Source: Actinophytocola sp. (GTDB taxonomy: Bacteria > Actinomycetota > Actinomycetes > Mycobacteriales > Pseudonocardiaceae). From it: DNA of 64,000 nucleotides. The notes under the pieces are model-generated. The model did no database searches. It saw nothing but the letters and a program-made list of their open reading frames with translations, and was not told the DNA's origin. Of the stretch, positions 35,926 through 43,869 are shown in pieces. A program made the position numbers and the translations under genes. The first letter of the stretch is position 1. Every line of letters begins with the position of its first letter. The stretch is taken from the NCBI RefSeq assembly GCF_009379765.1, contig NZ_WHTD01000001.1, positions 62,001-126,000 of the forward strand, given 5' to 3'.

Positions 35926-37263
35926 ATGACGAACACCATCGTGGTCATCGGCGGAAGCGCCGCCGGCATGGGCGCCGCCGGCGCCGCGAAGCAGGTGGAC
36001 CCCGACGCTCGTGTCGTCGTCTTCACCGAGTTTCAGGACGTCGCCTACAGCCCCTGCGGCATCCCGTACGTGCACGGGAAGGAGATCGACTCCTTCGACC
36101 GGCTGATCCTGCTGGGCAAGGAGCACTACGAGGCGCAGGGCTTCGAGATCCACTACGAGACCGTGGTGAGCGCGATCAACCTGGCCGAGCAGACCGTGGA
36201 GGTGCCCGGCCAACCCGCCGTCCGGTTCGACCGGCTCATTCTCGCCACCGGCTTCGAGTACGAGCGCCCGGACATCCCCGGGGGCGAGCTCGACGGCTTG
36301 TACTACGTCAGGGACATTCGCGCGGCGCAACGCTGGGACGAAGTCCTCGACACGGTGAAACGCGCGGTCGTCGCGAAGGCCCAGCCGATCGGTGTCGAGA
36401 TGGCGACCGCGTTGGCGCATCGCGGCATCGAGACGCATCTGGTCGATCCACACCCGTGGGCCATGGCCGAGATCGCCGACCCGGACATCATGGCTCCGGT
36501 GGAGGAGTCGTGGCGCGAGATGGGCGTGCACGTCCACCTGAACACTCAGATCAAGGCATTTCTGGGGACCGAGCGGGTCCACGCGGTCAGGACCTCCGAC
36601 GGGGAGATCCCCGCCGACATGGTCGTCATCGGCGCGAAGAAGCTGCCCAACAACCATCTGGCCGCGCAGGCAGGGATCAAGCTCGGCTCCACCGGTGGGA
36701 TCATCGTGGACGAGCACATGCGGACGTCGGCGGCCGGCGTCTTCGCGGCAGGCGATTGTGTCGAGGTGCCGCAGGGGACGACCGGGGTGCCGGTGCAGGG
36801 CCTGTCCGGCAGTCATGCGTATGCGCAGGGCAAGATCGCCGGAAGCGGCGCGGCCGGGAAGTTGCGAAGCTACGCGTCGGTCTACGTGCCGTGGGGCCTG
36901 GTCGGCGGCAAATGGATGATCGGCGGGGTGTCCTTCGGTGAGGCGCTGGCCGGTGCACTGGGAATTCCGTTCGTGCTCGGCGTCGCGGAAGGCATATCCC
37001 GGGCGCGCTACTACCCGGACTTCAAGAAGATCCGGGTGAAGCTGCTCGCCGAACCGGGCACCCTCAAGTTGATCGGCGCCCAGCTCGTCGGCGGCGAGGG
37101 CGTGAAGGAGCGGTGCGACTTTCTCGCGATGGCCGCGCGCAAGGGGCTGACCCTGCATGACATCGCGTGGATGGAGAACGTCTACTCACCGGCGATGGGC
37201 GCGCTCAACGAGCCGATGGCACTGGCCGCGCAGAACGGTCTGGCGAATGCGGGCGAGTCATGA
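35926..37263 (+). CDS. CoA-disulfide-reductase-like flavoprotein with degenerate NAD(P) motif
   Basis: The 445-residue product follows the class III pyridine nucleotide disulfide oxidoreductase layout: FAD motif VVIGGSAAGMGAAGAAK, the single redox Cys in SPCGIPYVHGKEI near residue 43, FAD site GVFAAGDCVEVPQGTTG near 276 and a C-terminal dimerisation domain. Relatives reduce CoA disulfide or peroxides; 2-ketopropyl-CoM reductase is a more distant cousin. The second GxGxxG (normally near residue 150) reads VVAKAQPIGVEMA, with two of three glycines lost, so NAD(P)H binding is doubtful. Beside coenzyme M genes, reduction of a CoM disulfide or heterodisulfide is a fair guess. Confidence 0.8.
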   Translation: MTNTIVVIGGSAAGMGAAGAAKQVDPDARVVVFTEFQDVAYSPCGIPYVHGKEIDSFDRLILLGKEHYEAQGFEIHYETVVSAINLAEQTVEVPGQPAVRFDRLILATGFEYERPDIPGGELDGLYYVRDIRAAQRWDEVLDTVKRAVVAKAQPIGVEMATALAHRGIETHLVDPHPWAMAEIADPDIMAPVEESWREMGVHVHLNTQIKAFLGTERVHAVRTSDGEIPADMVVIGAKKLPNNHLAAQAGIKLGSTGGIIVDEHMRTSAAGVFAAGDCVEVPQGTTGVPVQGLSGSHAYAQGKIAGSGAAGKLRSYASVYVPWGLVGGKWMIGGVSFGEALAGALGIPFVLGVAEGISRARYYPDFKKIRVKLLAEPGTLKLIGAQLVGGEGVKERCDFLAMAARKGLTLHDIAWMENVYSPAMGALNEPMALAAQNGLANAGES

Positions 37264-37337
37264 GCGAGCTCGCGAGCGAATCGATGTCACAGGGCGACCG
37301 CGAGCGGCTCGACCGAGCCTGCGAGGGGGAGTCATGA
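37260..37337 (+). CDS. 25-residue peptide between translationally coupled genes
   Basis: ATG 37260 overlaps the stop of the flavoprotein gene (ATGA) and its own TGA (37335-37337) overlaps the next ATG (37334). The peptide has SELASESMSQG and then RERLDRACEGES. The same ending recurs in the following repeat peptide. It may only serve to carry ribosomes across the inserted repeat. Coding potential is inferred from the overlaps and from GAGGGGGAG just before the next start. Confidence 0.4.
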   Translation: MSELASESMSQGDRERLDRACEGES

Positions 37338-37531
37338 GCGAGCGTGCGAGCGAATCATCAACACAGGGCGAGCGTGCGAGCGAATCATCAACACAGGGCG
37401 AGCGTGCGAGCGAATCATCAACACAGGGCGAGCGTGCGAGCGAATCATCAACACAGGGCGAGCGTGCGAGCGAATCAGTGTCACAGGGTGTCCGCGAGCG
37501 GCTCGACCGAGCCTGCGAGGGGGAGTCGTGA
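37262..37531 (+). repeat. Compound repeat: 30-bp tandem array inside a duplicated ~72-bp unit
   Basis: Four perfect 30-bp units (GAGCGTGCGAGCGAATCATC plus ten bases) run from 37340 to 37459 and a diverged fifth from 37460. They sit between two copies of a longer unit, 37262-37335 and 37460-37531, which share CCGCGAGCGGCTCGACCGAG and the ending GCCTGCGAGGGGGAGTC. Each long unit ends in a ribosome-site-like GAGGGGGAG followed by TCATGAG or TCGTGAG. Confidence 0.9.
37334..37531 (+). CDS. 65-residue repeat peptide ((E)RASESSTQG repeats)
   Basis: The frame starts at an ATG that overlaps the previous stop, with GAGGGGGAG as ribosome site. It encodes five 10-residue repeats (ERASESSTQG) and the ending RERLDRACEGES. 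Its TGA overlaps GTG 37528 of the next gene. The underlying DNA is a 30-bp tandem array. No known family was recognised. It could be a repeat-born spacer that keeps translational coupling rather than a functional protein. Confidence 0.4.
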   Translation: MSERASESSTQGERASESSTQGERASESSTQGERASESSTQGERASESVSQGVRERLDRACEGES

Positions 37532-37764
37532 GTGGCTTTTTCCGGTGGGTTCGAACGAACTCGCAGAAGTATCTCCTCGAAGCCGTCCAGGCCGATTTGG
37601 CAAAGCGATATCTCGGCCGGCCGCCCACGGTAGGGCCGAGAACGCCCCAGGTGATCTTCTGGAAGTACCTCTTCGTACCGATCTATCGCCGCCTTCCCTG
37701 GAAGGTCAAGCACTTCGTCATCCTGGCGATGCCGGGTAGCCACCGGCGTCACTGGAGCTCGTGA
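37528..37764 (+). CDS. Small basic protein of unknown function
   Basis: This 78-residue protein is rich in aromatic and basic residues (FFRWVRTNSQKYLLEAVQAD, IFWKYLFVPIYRRLPWKVKH). It is a possible membrane-surface or nucleic-acid binder; no family is recognised. The GTG overlaps the stop of the repeat peptide, and GAGGGGGAG stands just before it, so it should be translated as part of the flavoprotein operon. Confidence 0.55.
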   Translation: MSGFFRWVRTNSQKYLLEAVQADLAKRYLGRPPTVGPRTPQVIFWKYLFVPIYRRLPWKVKHFVILAMPGSHRRHWSS

Positions 37765-37770
37765 CGGCCG

Positions 37771-38670
37771 ATGGGCGAGCCATCCGCGGCCGTGAACCGC
37801 ATGCCCGTGCGGTACCGGGAGGTAGCGGTCAGCACCGTCGACTTCGCGTTGACAGCGAGCGGGCTGCGCGGGCACTTCGTGGGGCGCGAGGCGTACCGGC
37901 GAACGGGATACGTCGTCGTCCACGGCCGAGGCCAGGACGAGGTCGCGCTGCTGCAGGTCGAGACCGTCTCCAGAGCGCCGCTGTTCTCGCCGATAACCGG
38001 CGTCGAGCTCCTGGCCGGGCCCGAGGAGGCGGTCTACGTCCACGCCCCGGACGTCGACCTGGGCGTCCCGTGCCAGGTCGGCCGGGCCGCGCGACAGCAT
38101 GCCCCCGGCGTCAGGTGCGTGATCGTCCAGGGAAGGTACGAGCACGTCAGCTTCATCCTGGACCCCGACCCGATCCGGGTGCGGCTCGCCGAGGTCGCGC
38201 CGCCGTATCCGGCCAAGCTGCTCGATCAGGCCCGGCGCGTACTCGAGGTGGCCGAGGACCTGCCGCCGATCGTGCTCGAGCCGCAGATCTTCGATCTGCT
38301 CGAGTTGGCCGCCGCTCGGCCGGCCGAGCGGTACCTGTTCCCCTGCCGGGGCTCTGGCATCGCCCCTGAGGGCATCGAGGTGTTCTACCTGGACGAGCGT
38401 CCCCCTCGTCATGATTGGGTGCTCGTGGGATGCGAACGCTCGCGGCAGATCCATCAGCACTTCTACGGTGACCTGCCGCCCAGCATCGAGATGTGCCCGC
38501 GAGAGCTCGTGCGGCCGGGGCCGAACCCGATCCTCACGAAGTGTTGCGACCTCGAGGAGGGCGTGGTTCAGGACGGCATGACGACGGTCGTGCCGTGGGG
38601 CGCGAGCCTGAACGAGGTGCACGCCGGTCTGCGCCGGCTCGTGGCGGAGCACCGGGACCGGCATGCGTGA
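37771..38670 (+). CDS. Conserved-looking Cys-rich protein of unknown function
   Basis: The 299-residue soluble product has no family I recognise. The N-terminal half looks like a beta-rich domain (YREVAVSTVDFALTASGLRG, VYVHAPDVDLGVPCQVG). The C-terminal half carries a spread of cysteines (FPCRGSG, GCERSRQIHQH, MCPREL, TKCCDLEEG) that could hold a metal. It starts 6 bases after the small basic protein and is in the same operon as the flavoprotein. With coenzyme M made nearby and no known CoM transferase present, it is a candidate for the unknown CoM-using enzyme. An internal start at 37801 is possible. Confidence 0.6.
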   Translation: MGEPSAAVNRMPVRYREVAVSTVDFALTASGLRGHFVGREAYRRTGYVVVHGRGQDEVALLQVETVSRAPLFSPITGVELLAGPEEAVYVHAPDVDLGVPCQVGRAARQHAPGVRCVIVQGRYEHVSFILDPDPIRVRLAEVAPPYPAKLLDQARRVLEVAEDLPPIVLEPQIFDLLELAAARPAERYLFPCRGSGIAPEGIEVFYLDERPPRHDWVLVGCERSRQIHQHFYGDLPPSIEMCPRELVRPGPNPILTKCCDLEEGVVQDGMTTVVPWGASLNEVHAGLRRLVAEHRDRHA

Positions 38671-38734
38671 GCCGCGGCACGGCGCTCACGGCACGATCAT
38701 CGCGCTGGACCTCGCCCTGGCCCGCTGACCGGCC

Positions 38735-39586
38735 TCAGTCGACGGCGCGGACCTCGATGCGGTCGCCGGACACCCGGGTCTCGTAACGGGGCTGCGGGCT
38801 GCTGGCCGGTCCGCGCACGACGGCGCCGTCGGCGAGTCGGAAGGTGCTGCCGTGCCAGGGACAGGTGACGCGGTCCTCGGCGATCGTGCCCTCGTCCAGC
38901 GGCCCGCCCATGTGGCTGCAGGTGTTGGCCAGCGCCCGCACGGTGCCCGCCGTCCGGTGGAGAAGCATCGGTACGCCGGCCGCGGCGACCACGCGGTGCT
39001 CTCCCTCGGGCAGATCGGCGTCGGGCAGCACCGGCGTCCAGTCCCGCGGTCCCTGCTGCCAGGCGGTGCGATTGACGTTGACCCCCCGAGCGAAGCTCAG
39101 GTGGCCGCCCAGGTAGCTGCCGGCCAGCAGCACCGCGAACCCGGCGAGCCCGATGACCTTGCCACGGGTCCGCTTGCCGTGCGCGCGCAAGGACAGCGAG
39201 GCCACGTACAGACCGAGCGCCGCCGTGTTGATCGTCGCGTGTGCGAGTCCCACGCGGGTGTCCGCCCCGTAGGTGTCCGACCAGTCGTTGAGCCCGGCCG
39301 CGGCGGTCGGCACGGCGGCGAGCACCCCAGCGGCCATGAGCAGGTCGGCGGACCGTTCGGCGGACCGGCCGCCCACGGCGTCCAGCAGCGCCGACATGCC
39401 CCAGGCGCCGATCGGCAGGTCCGTGAGCATGGGGTGCAGCGGATGACCGAGGTCGGTTCCGCTGAGCAGGTTCCGTACGGCACGCGGCCGAACCGCGCGG
39501 CCGATGGCGGCGGTGAGTGGCCTCGCGAGACGGTCGAGCGTCTCGGCTCGTTCCAGCCGTCGGATCAAGCCGGACAGTGCGTTCAT
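38735..39586 (-). CDS. DUF2231 membrane protein fused to a Rieske [2Fe-2S] domain
   Basis: The 283-residue product starts with a DUF2231 membrane module (GHPLHPMLTDLPIGAWGMSA, then three more hydrophobic segments to about residue 165). It ends in a Rieske domain with the cluster ligands ANTCSHMGGPL and VTCPWHGSTF (about 215-255). Such fusions are common in actinomycetes and probably pass electrons at the membrane. GGGAGG precedes the ATG. It points away from the 37.8 kb gene and may belong to the neighbouring minus-strand genes. Confidence 0.88.
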   Translation of the reverse strand: MNALSGLIRRLERAETLDRLARPLTAAIGRAVRPRAVRNLLSGTDLGHPLHPMLTDLPIGAWGMSALLDAVGGRSAERSADLLMAAGVLAAVPTAAAGLNDWSDTYGADTRVGLAHATINTAALGLYVASLSLRAHGKRTRGKVIGLAGFAVLLAGSYLGGHLSFARGVNVNRTAWQQGPRDWTPVLPDADLPEGEHRVVAAAGVPMLLHRTAGTVRALANTCSHMGGPLDEGTIAEDRVTCPWHGSTFRLADGAVVRGPASSPQPRYETRVSGDRIEVRAVD

Positions 39587-39746
39587 CGCGGCCTCCCGGA
39601 CCACTCGCTCTCTCGCCCGCCCACGGTGGTTGCGGCGTGGTCGAACGGGTCGACGCCGGCCGGTCGTGGTGTGCGGCCCGGCGTCGACCCCCTTGGCGGC
39701 GGCGGAATGCTCCCCCGACAAGACCGTCCACAGTGGTCTGTGGCGG

Positions 39747-40232
39747 CTACATGGTCCAGGTGTTCAGAACGAGTGCTCGTTCCTTCCACGCGGTGATCGC
39801 GGCGTCCAGGATGTCCTTCGGGTTGACCGGCTTGACGCCTTCCATCATGTCGATCTCGCGCATGCCGTAGAGGGCGGCGGCGGAAAACCGGCACGCGTAG
39901 GCGTGGCCGCCCTCGTCCATGAACCGCCGCAGCAGGTTGTTGTAGTTCATGTTGCCGGGGAAGCCCTCGTCGCCGACCTTGGGGTAACCGCGGGTCGCGG
40001 CGGCTGCCAGCGAGCCCGGTCCGAACATCACGAAGTGGGTCTCGAACCCCTTGCGCAGGATCCGGGTCGCGGTGAGCAGGTTGACCAGTGAGGCCGAGCT
40101 CTCGAACGGCACACAGTGGTAGAAGACGAACGCCTTCTGGCCGGGCTCGGCCTGATGGTCCGGGAAGACCTTGTCCTCGTAGTCGACGATGACGTCGCCT
40201 GTCGTGACCCGCTCACCGACGATGTTTGCCAT
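39747..40232 (-). CDS. MSMEG_0572/Sll0783-like nitrogen-starvation protein (Nit1C cluster)
   Basis: The 161-residue protein matches the Sll0783/MSMEG_0572 family by its pattern AFVFYHCVPFESSASLVNLL, TRILRKGFETHFVMFGPGSL, GDEGFPGNMNYNNLLRRFMD and then EGVKPVNPKDILDAAITAWK. The fold is probably DsrE-like, and Cys in YHCVPF is notable. The family is found in Nit1C clusters, which in Pseudomonas allow growth on cyanide, and in cyanobacterial nitrogen starvation. AAGGAGAAACC lies before the ATG. It is just downstream of the amidohydrolase. Confidence 0.82.
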   Translation of the reverse strand: MANIVGERVTTGDVIVDYEDKVFPDHQAEPGQKAFVFYHCVPFESSASLVNLLTATRILRKGFETHFVMFGPGSLAAAATRGYPKVGDEGFPGNMNYNNLLRRFMDEGGHAYACRFSAAALYGMREIDMMEGVKPVNPKDILDAAITAWKERALVLNTWTM

Positions 40233-40319
40233 CGGTTTCTCCTTTTCTGGTGTTTCGCGAATGGTGCCTGTGGTGATCTGGTGCTGCTGACAAACGATCG
40301 CGTGTGGTGCCGGAGGTGC

Positions 40320-41147
40320 TCAGCCGTAGAGGGTCTCGAAGTTGCGGCGAAGGATCATGTCGGCGAGGTCGCCGTCTCCCGCGGCGGCGCGAAGGCGCGC
40401 CAGCTCTCCGGCGTGGTCGCCCCACGGCTCGTCGCTGGCGAACAGCAGGCGGTCCTGGCCGATCCCGCGCCGTTCGATCTCCTTCACCAGCCAGCGCGGC
40501 GCGAAGCCGACGGCCCAACTGGTATCGGTGTAGACCTGCTTGCCGGCCTCGATCCAGTCGAACAGGCGACTGCCGATCAGCTTGATGTGCGCGCTGACCC
40601 CGCCCCCGAGATGCACCAGGTGGATCTTGACGTCGTCGCCGTACCTCTCGACGAGGGAGCCGATCTCGTCGATGTCCGACGCGCCACCCGAGGACGTGTG
40701 GATGTGGACCACGAGTTGGTGCTCCCGCGCCGTGTCGAAGATCAGGTCGAGCTGGGGGCGGCAGGCTTCGTCGTCGGCTCGCCCGCCGAGCAGGAAGCTC
40801 GTCTTGAGGACCTTGACGCCCTCCTCGCCGGCGTGCGCCAAGGCCGTGGCGTTGAGCGCCGCGTCCTGCGGGCGAGGTGAACACCACAGGCCGCAGCGGA
40901 TCCGGTCGTCCTTGGTGGCGGCCTCCAGGACGAGCTCATTGAACGAGAACGACACCGCGGCGTCCGGCACTCCGTAGTTCGGTAGCACCAGTGCACGTTC
41001 GGTGCCTTCGGTGTGCAGATCCGCCACCAGTTCGGCGAGGGTTCCGCGCGCCGAACTGTCCGGGTGCACGGGTGGTCCGCCGTAGAACGGATATGCCGGG
41101 AGCAAGCCGATGTGCCGGTGTGCGTCGTGTACGAGTGTCTGGACCAT
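40320..41147 (-). CDS. Amidohydrolase-family (TIM-barrel) hydrolase
   Basis: The 275-residue enzyme belongs to the amidohydrolase_2 group: HDAHRHIGLLP at the N-terminus (metal HxH), LVVHIHTSSGG near residue 140, IHLVHLGGG near 170 and LLFASDEPWGD near 245 with the metal Asp. It hydrolyses or decarboxylates an amide or acid, substrate unknown. The start at ATG 41147 is chosen because TATAGT (-10) ends 7 bases upstream, which predicts a leaderless transcript; an upstream GTG (41156) would lie inside the -10 region. Confidence 0.8.
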   Translation of the reverse strand: MVQTLVHDAHRHIGLLPAYPFYGGPPVHPDSSARGTLAELVADLHTEGTERALVLPNYGVPDAAVSFSFNELVLEAATKDDRIRCGLWCSPRPQDAALNATALAHAGEEGVKVLKTSFLLGGRADDEACRPQLDLIFDTAREHQLVVHIHTSSGGASDIDEIGSLVERYGDDVKIHLVHLGGGVSAHIKLIGSRLFDWIEAGKQVYTDTSWAVGFAPRWLVKEIERRGIGQDRLLFASDEPWGDHAGELARLRAAAGDGDLADMILRRNFETLYG

Positions 41148-41183
41148 GACATTCACTATACAACATAGATATGTCGGATAATA
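41148..41183 (-). promoter_or_regulatory. Leaderless promoter of the amidohydrolase gene
   Basis: On the minus strand TATAGT (41160-41155) is followed by 7 bases and ATG 41147, without a ribosome site. On the plus strand TCGGATAATA (41174-41183) lies near the -35 position and matches the recurring motif of the cluster. Confidence 0.55.
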
Positions 41184-41247
41184 GGCATTGGCGAACGAAG
41201 CCGCTCGCGGCGGCGGCTCGCGCCCTGTTCGTCCCGCGCACGGCTCG

Positions 41248-42651
41248 TCATCGGTTCGTCGTGGGCGGCAGCGCGGGCGCGCGCAGGTGGTGGGTGGTCA
41301 GCGCCTGGTACGCGTGCCCGATGCGGAGCAGCGTCCACTCGTCGGCGAATCGGCCGATCAGCTGTATGCCGAGTGGGAGCCCGTCGGGATCGAAGCCGGC
41401 CGGCAAGGACAGCGCGGGCAGCATCGCGATGTCGACCGGGCAGGTGAACCAGACCGGGCCGCCTCGGAACACGTTCAGCGTCTGTCCTTCGCCAACGGTG
41501 ATCTCGTCGTCGTCGAAGCGTGGGGCGGGATAGGCCGTCGCCGGCAGGAGCAGCGCGTCGACGTCGTGCAGGGCGGCCACGAACGCGGCGTGGATCCGCG
41601 TGGCGTGCTGGTGGGCGAGGGACCGGTCCGTCGCGCTGAGCTGCTGGCCGTAGCGGTAGTGCCCGACGATCTGTTGCCCCACCCGGTCCAGGTCCAGGTC
41701 GGGGTACGCGACCGCGAACTCGGGCCATGCGATGTTCCCCCAGGTGTGCAGCGCTCCGTCGATGTCCGGCAGGTTCGCGTCGACGAGCGTGGCACCCGCG
41801 GCAACGAGGACATCGGCGACGTCGTCGAGAGCGCCGCGCACCGCGGGGTGGATGAGCGTGGCGTAGTAACCGTCGTGGACGCGCCCGACTCGCAGCCCGC
41901 GGACGGAACCCGCCGCGGCGGCCAACTGGTTCCGCTCGTTCGCGAGCGCGGCGTAGCCCAACGCGACATCGTCCACGGAAGCGGCCATCGGGCCGACGCA
42001 GCCCAGGCTGGGGGACAGCGGCATCGTCCCGGCCATCGGCAGTCGTCCGTGCGTGGGCTTCAGCCCGACCGTCCCGCAGAACGAGGAGGGCACCCTGATC
42101 GAGCCCGCGGTGTCGGTACCCAGCGAGAACGGCACGCTCCTCGTCGCCACGGCCGCGGCCGAGCCGCCGCTCGATCCTCCGGTCAACCTGTCGGGCGCCC
42201 AGGGGTTGCGGGTGGGGCCGCTGGATGAGATGTGGTTGGTCCCGCTCGCCGCCAGCTCGTGCATGTTGGCCTTGCCGACGATGATCGCGCCGGCCGCACG
42301 GAGCTGCCGCACCACGAAGGCGTCGGCGGATGCGATGTTGCCGCGGAACGCCTCGCTGCATCCGGTGGTCTCGTGCCCGGCCACGTCGAACAGCTCCTTG
42401 ACGAGCACGGGCACGCCGTGCAGCGGCCCGATCGGTTGGGCCGGAAGTGCGCGCGCGGCCTGTAGCGCCTGCTCGGCGAAGAGTTGGCTCGTGGCGTTCG
42501 TGACCGGCTGCCAGTCCTGGAGCGAGCGAATCGCCTCGGTCACCAGCTCGACCGGGCTGACGCGGCGCTCGCGGATCGCGCGGCACGTGTCGACGAGCGT
42601 GACCGCCGCCGGGTCGTCGCCCGGCAGCGGTGATGCGTCCTGCTCGTGCAT
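41248..42651 (-). CDS. Amidase-signature family enzyme
   Basis: The 467-residue enzyme shows the Ser-cisSer-Lys triad context: Lys in LHGVPVLVKELFDV near residue 85, LTGGSSGGSAAAVATRSVPF near 158 and LGTDTAGSIRVPSSFCGTVG near 180. The family hydrolyses amides to acid and ammonia. In a pathway with nitrile-cluster genes and carbamate kinase, it could release ammonia from an amide intermediate. It precedes (in transcription) no coupled gene; a gap of about 95 bases separates it from the amidohydrolase promoter. Confidence 0.92.
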   Translation of the reverse strand: MHEQDASPLPGDDPAAVTLVDTCRAIRERRVSPVELVTEAIRSLQDWQPVTNATSQLFAEQALQAARALPAQPIGPLHGVPVLVKELFDVAGHETTGCSEAFRGNIASADAFVVRQLRAAGAIIVGKANMHELAASGTNHISSSGPTRNPWAPDRLTGGSSGGSAAAVATRSVPFSLGTDTAGSIRVPSSFCGTVGLKPTHGRLPMAGTMPLSPSLGCVGPMAASVDDVALGYAALANERNQLAAAAGSVRGLRVGRVHDGYYATLIHPAVRGALDDVADVLVAAGATLVDANLPDIDGALHTWGNIAWPEFAVAYPDLDLDRVGQQIVGHYRYGQQLSATDRSLAHQHATRIHAAFVAALHDVDALLLPATAYPAPRFDDDEITVGEGQTLNVFRGGPVWFTCPVDIAMLPALSLPAGFDPDGLPLGIQLIGRFADEWTLLRIGHAYQALTTHHLRAPALPPTTNR

Positions 42652-42702
42652 GTGGTCTCTCCTGTGGTCGAGGAGGCGGCACGCGAACGGGCCGCCGCGA
42701 GC

Positions 42703-43869
42703 TCAGGCGGGGCGAGCCGCCGACAGCAGTCCGGCGTAGACGGCGCGATGCTCCTCGGCGCACGCCGCCCAGCTGAATCTCGCCGCGACGAGGCGCCCGG
42801 CCGCGGCCAGGTCCTTACGGAGCGCCGCGTCGGTGGCGACCGCGTGCAGGGCGTCGGTCAGCGCGGGGATGTCGCCGACCGGGGCCATCAGCGCGTCGCG
42901 ACCCGCGACGAGGTACTCGCGGAACACCGGAAGGTCGCTGGTGACGACGGGTATCTCGGCGCTCATCGCCTCCAGGACCGCGAGTCCGAAGCCCTCCTTG
43001 ACCGAAGGAAACGCCAGCGCGTCGGCGGAGCGGTACCAGGCGGCCATCTCGGCCTCCGGCACGGTGCCGAGCAGGACCACGTCGCGTCCCAGGGTCAGTC
43101 CGAGCCGACCGAGCTGTCCCAACGCGTCGGTGCGGTACCACTCGTAGTCCTGAAAGGATTGGCCGCCGATCACGGCCAGAACGGGCGTCGGGCTCATCCT
43201 CTCGCGCAGCCGAGCGAATGCTTTGAACAAGTGGACGCTGCCCTTGCGGGGCTCGACCCCGCCGACGGCGAGGAACAGGAACCGGTCTGCCGCCCCGACC
43301 CGGGCGCGTAGCTCGGCTCGCCACGCCGGTGCGATCGGCGCGAAGCGCGCGACATCGACACCGTTGTGCACGACCTGGGCGTCGACGCCGAACTCCGCGT
43401 GCAACATGTCGCGCCACACCTCGCTGACGACGAGCACGGCGTCGGGTTCGAGCACGGCCCGGCGCTGGCAGTCGATCAGCGCCGTCGTCGTGAAGTCGTC
43501 GATGTGGTGCACGGTGCGCACGACGCGCGGTCCGATCCCGGCGTCGCGGACGCGAGCCGCGGCCCGTGCCGAGATGCAGTCCTGGGTGTGGACGAGCGCG
43601 AACCGGTCGCCGAAGGACCGCAAGCCGTTCTCGAGCGCGTCGACGGAGTCGAACACCCGCTGTTCGAGGGTGTCCGCGTGCGGTGGGGTGGGCACCAGCG
43701 TGTACGGGACGTCCGGGTGACGGAAGAAGTCGGAGCCCGGCTCGGCGAGGGTCACGATGTGTACCGCGACGCCCGCCGCCGTGAGCGCCTCCGCGAGCGC
43801 GAGGGTGTGCACGACGCCGCCTCGCGGCTTGGTGGAGTAGGTGACGAGCGCGATCTCCGTGGCGCTCAT
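42703..43869 (-). CDS. Family 4-type glycosyltransferase, MSMEG_0565-like (Nit1C-associated)
   Basis: The 388-residue GT-B enzyme has STKPRGGVVHTLALAEALTA at the N-terminus, VVHNGVDVARFAPIAP near residue 165, VGGVEPRKGSVHLFKAF near 200 and FPSVKEGFGLAVLEAMSAEI near 300, the nucleotide-sugar site. The order and motifs match the MSMEG_0565 glycosyltransferases that travel with Nit1C genes. Its start overlaps the FdrA stop (43866-43869), so it is coupled to the carbamoyltransferase genes. A sugar-linked intermediate or product is implied. Confidence 0.82.
   Translation of the reverse strand: MSATEIALVTYSTKPRGGVVHTLALAEALTAAGVAVHIVTLAEPGSDFFRHPDVPYTLVPTPPHADTLEQRVFDSVDALENGLRSFGDRFALVHTQDCISARAAARVRDAGIGPRVVRTVHHIDDFTTTALIDCQRRAVLEPDAVLVVSEVWRDMLHAEFGVDAQVVHNGVDVARFAPIAPAWRAELRARVGAADRFLFLAVGGVEPRKGSVHLFKAFARLRERMSPTPVLAVIGGQSFQDYEWYRTDALGQLGRLGLTLGRDVVLLGTVPEAEMAAWYRSADALAFPSVKEGFGLAVLEAMSAEIPVVTSDLPVFREYLVAGRDALMAPVGDIPALTDALHAVATDAALRKDLAAAGRLVAARFSWAACAEEHRAVYAGLLSAARPA

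Noticed and set aside
37340-37489. Possible CRISPR array
   Set aside because: The 30-bp units are directly contiguous with no spacers between them, and no cas genes are present.
37344-37739. Open frames on other frames and the minus strand through the 30-bp repeats
   Set aside because: The repeat length is divisible by three, so several frames stay open by arithmetic. Only the frame linked by ATGA/GTGA overlaps and a ribosome site is supported.
41248-42651. Nitrilase of the Nit1C cluster
   Set aside because: The protein has the amidase Ser-Ser-Lys signature, not the nitrilase Glu-Lys-Cys arrangement.
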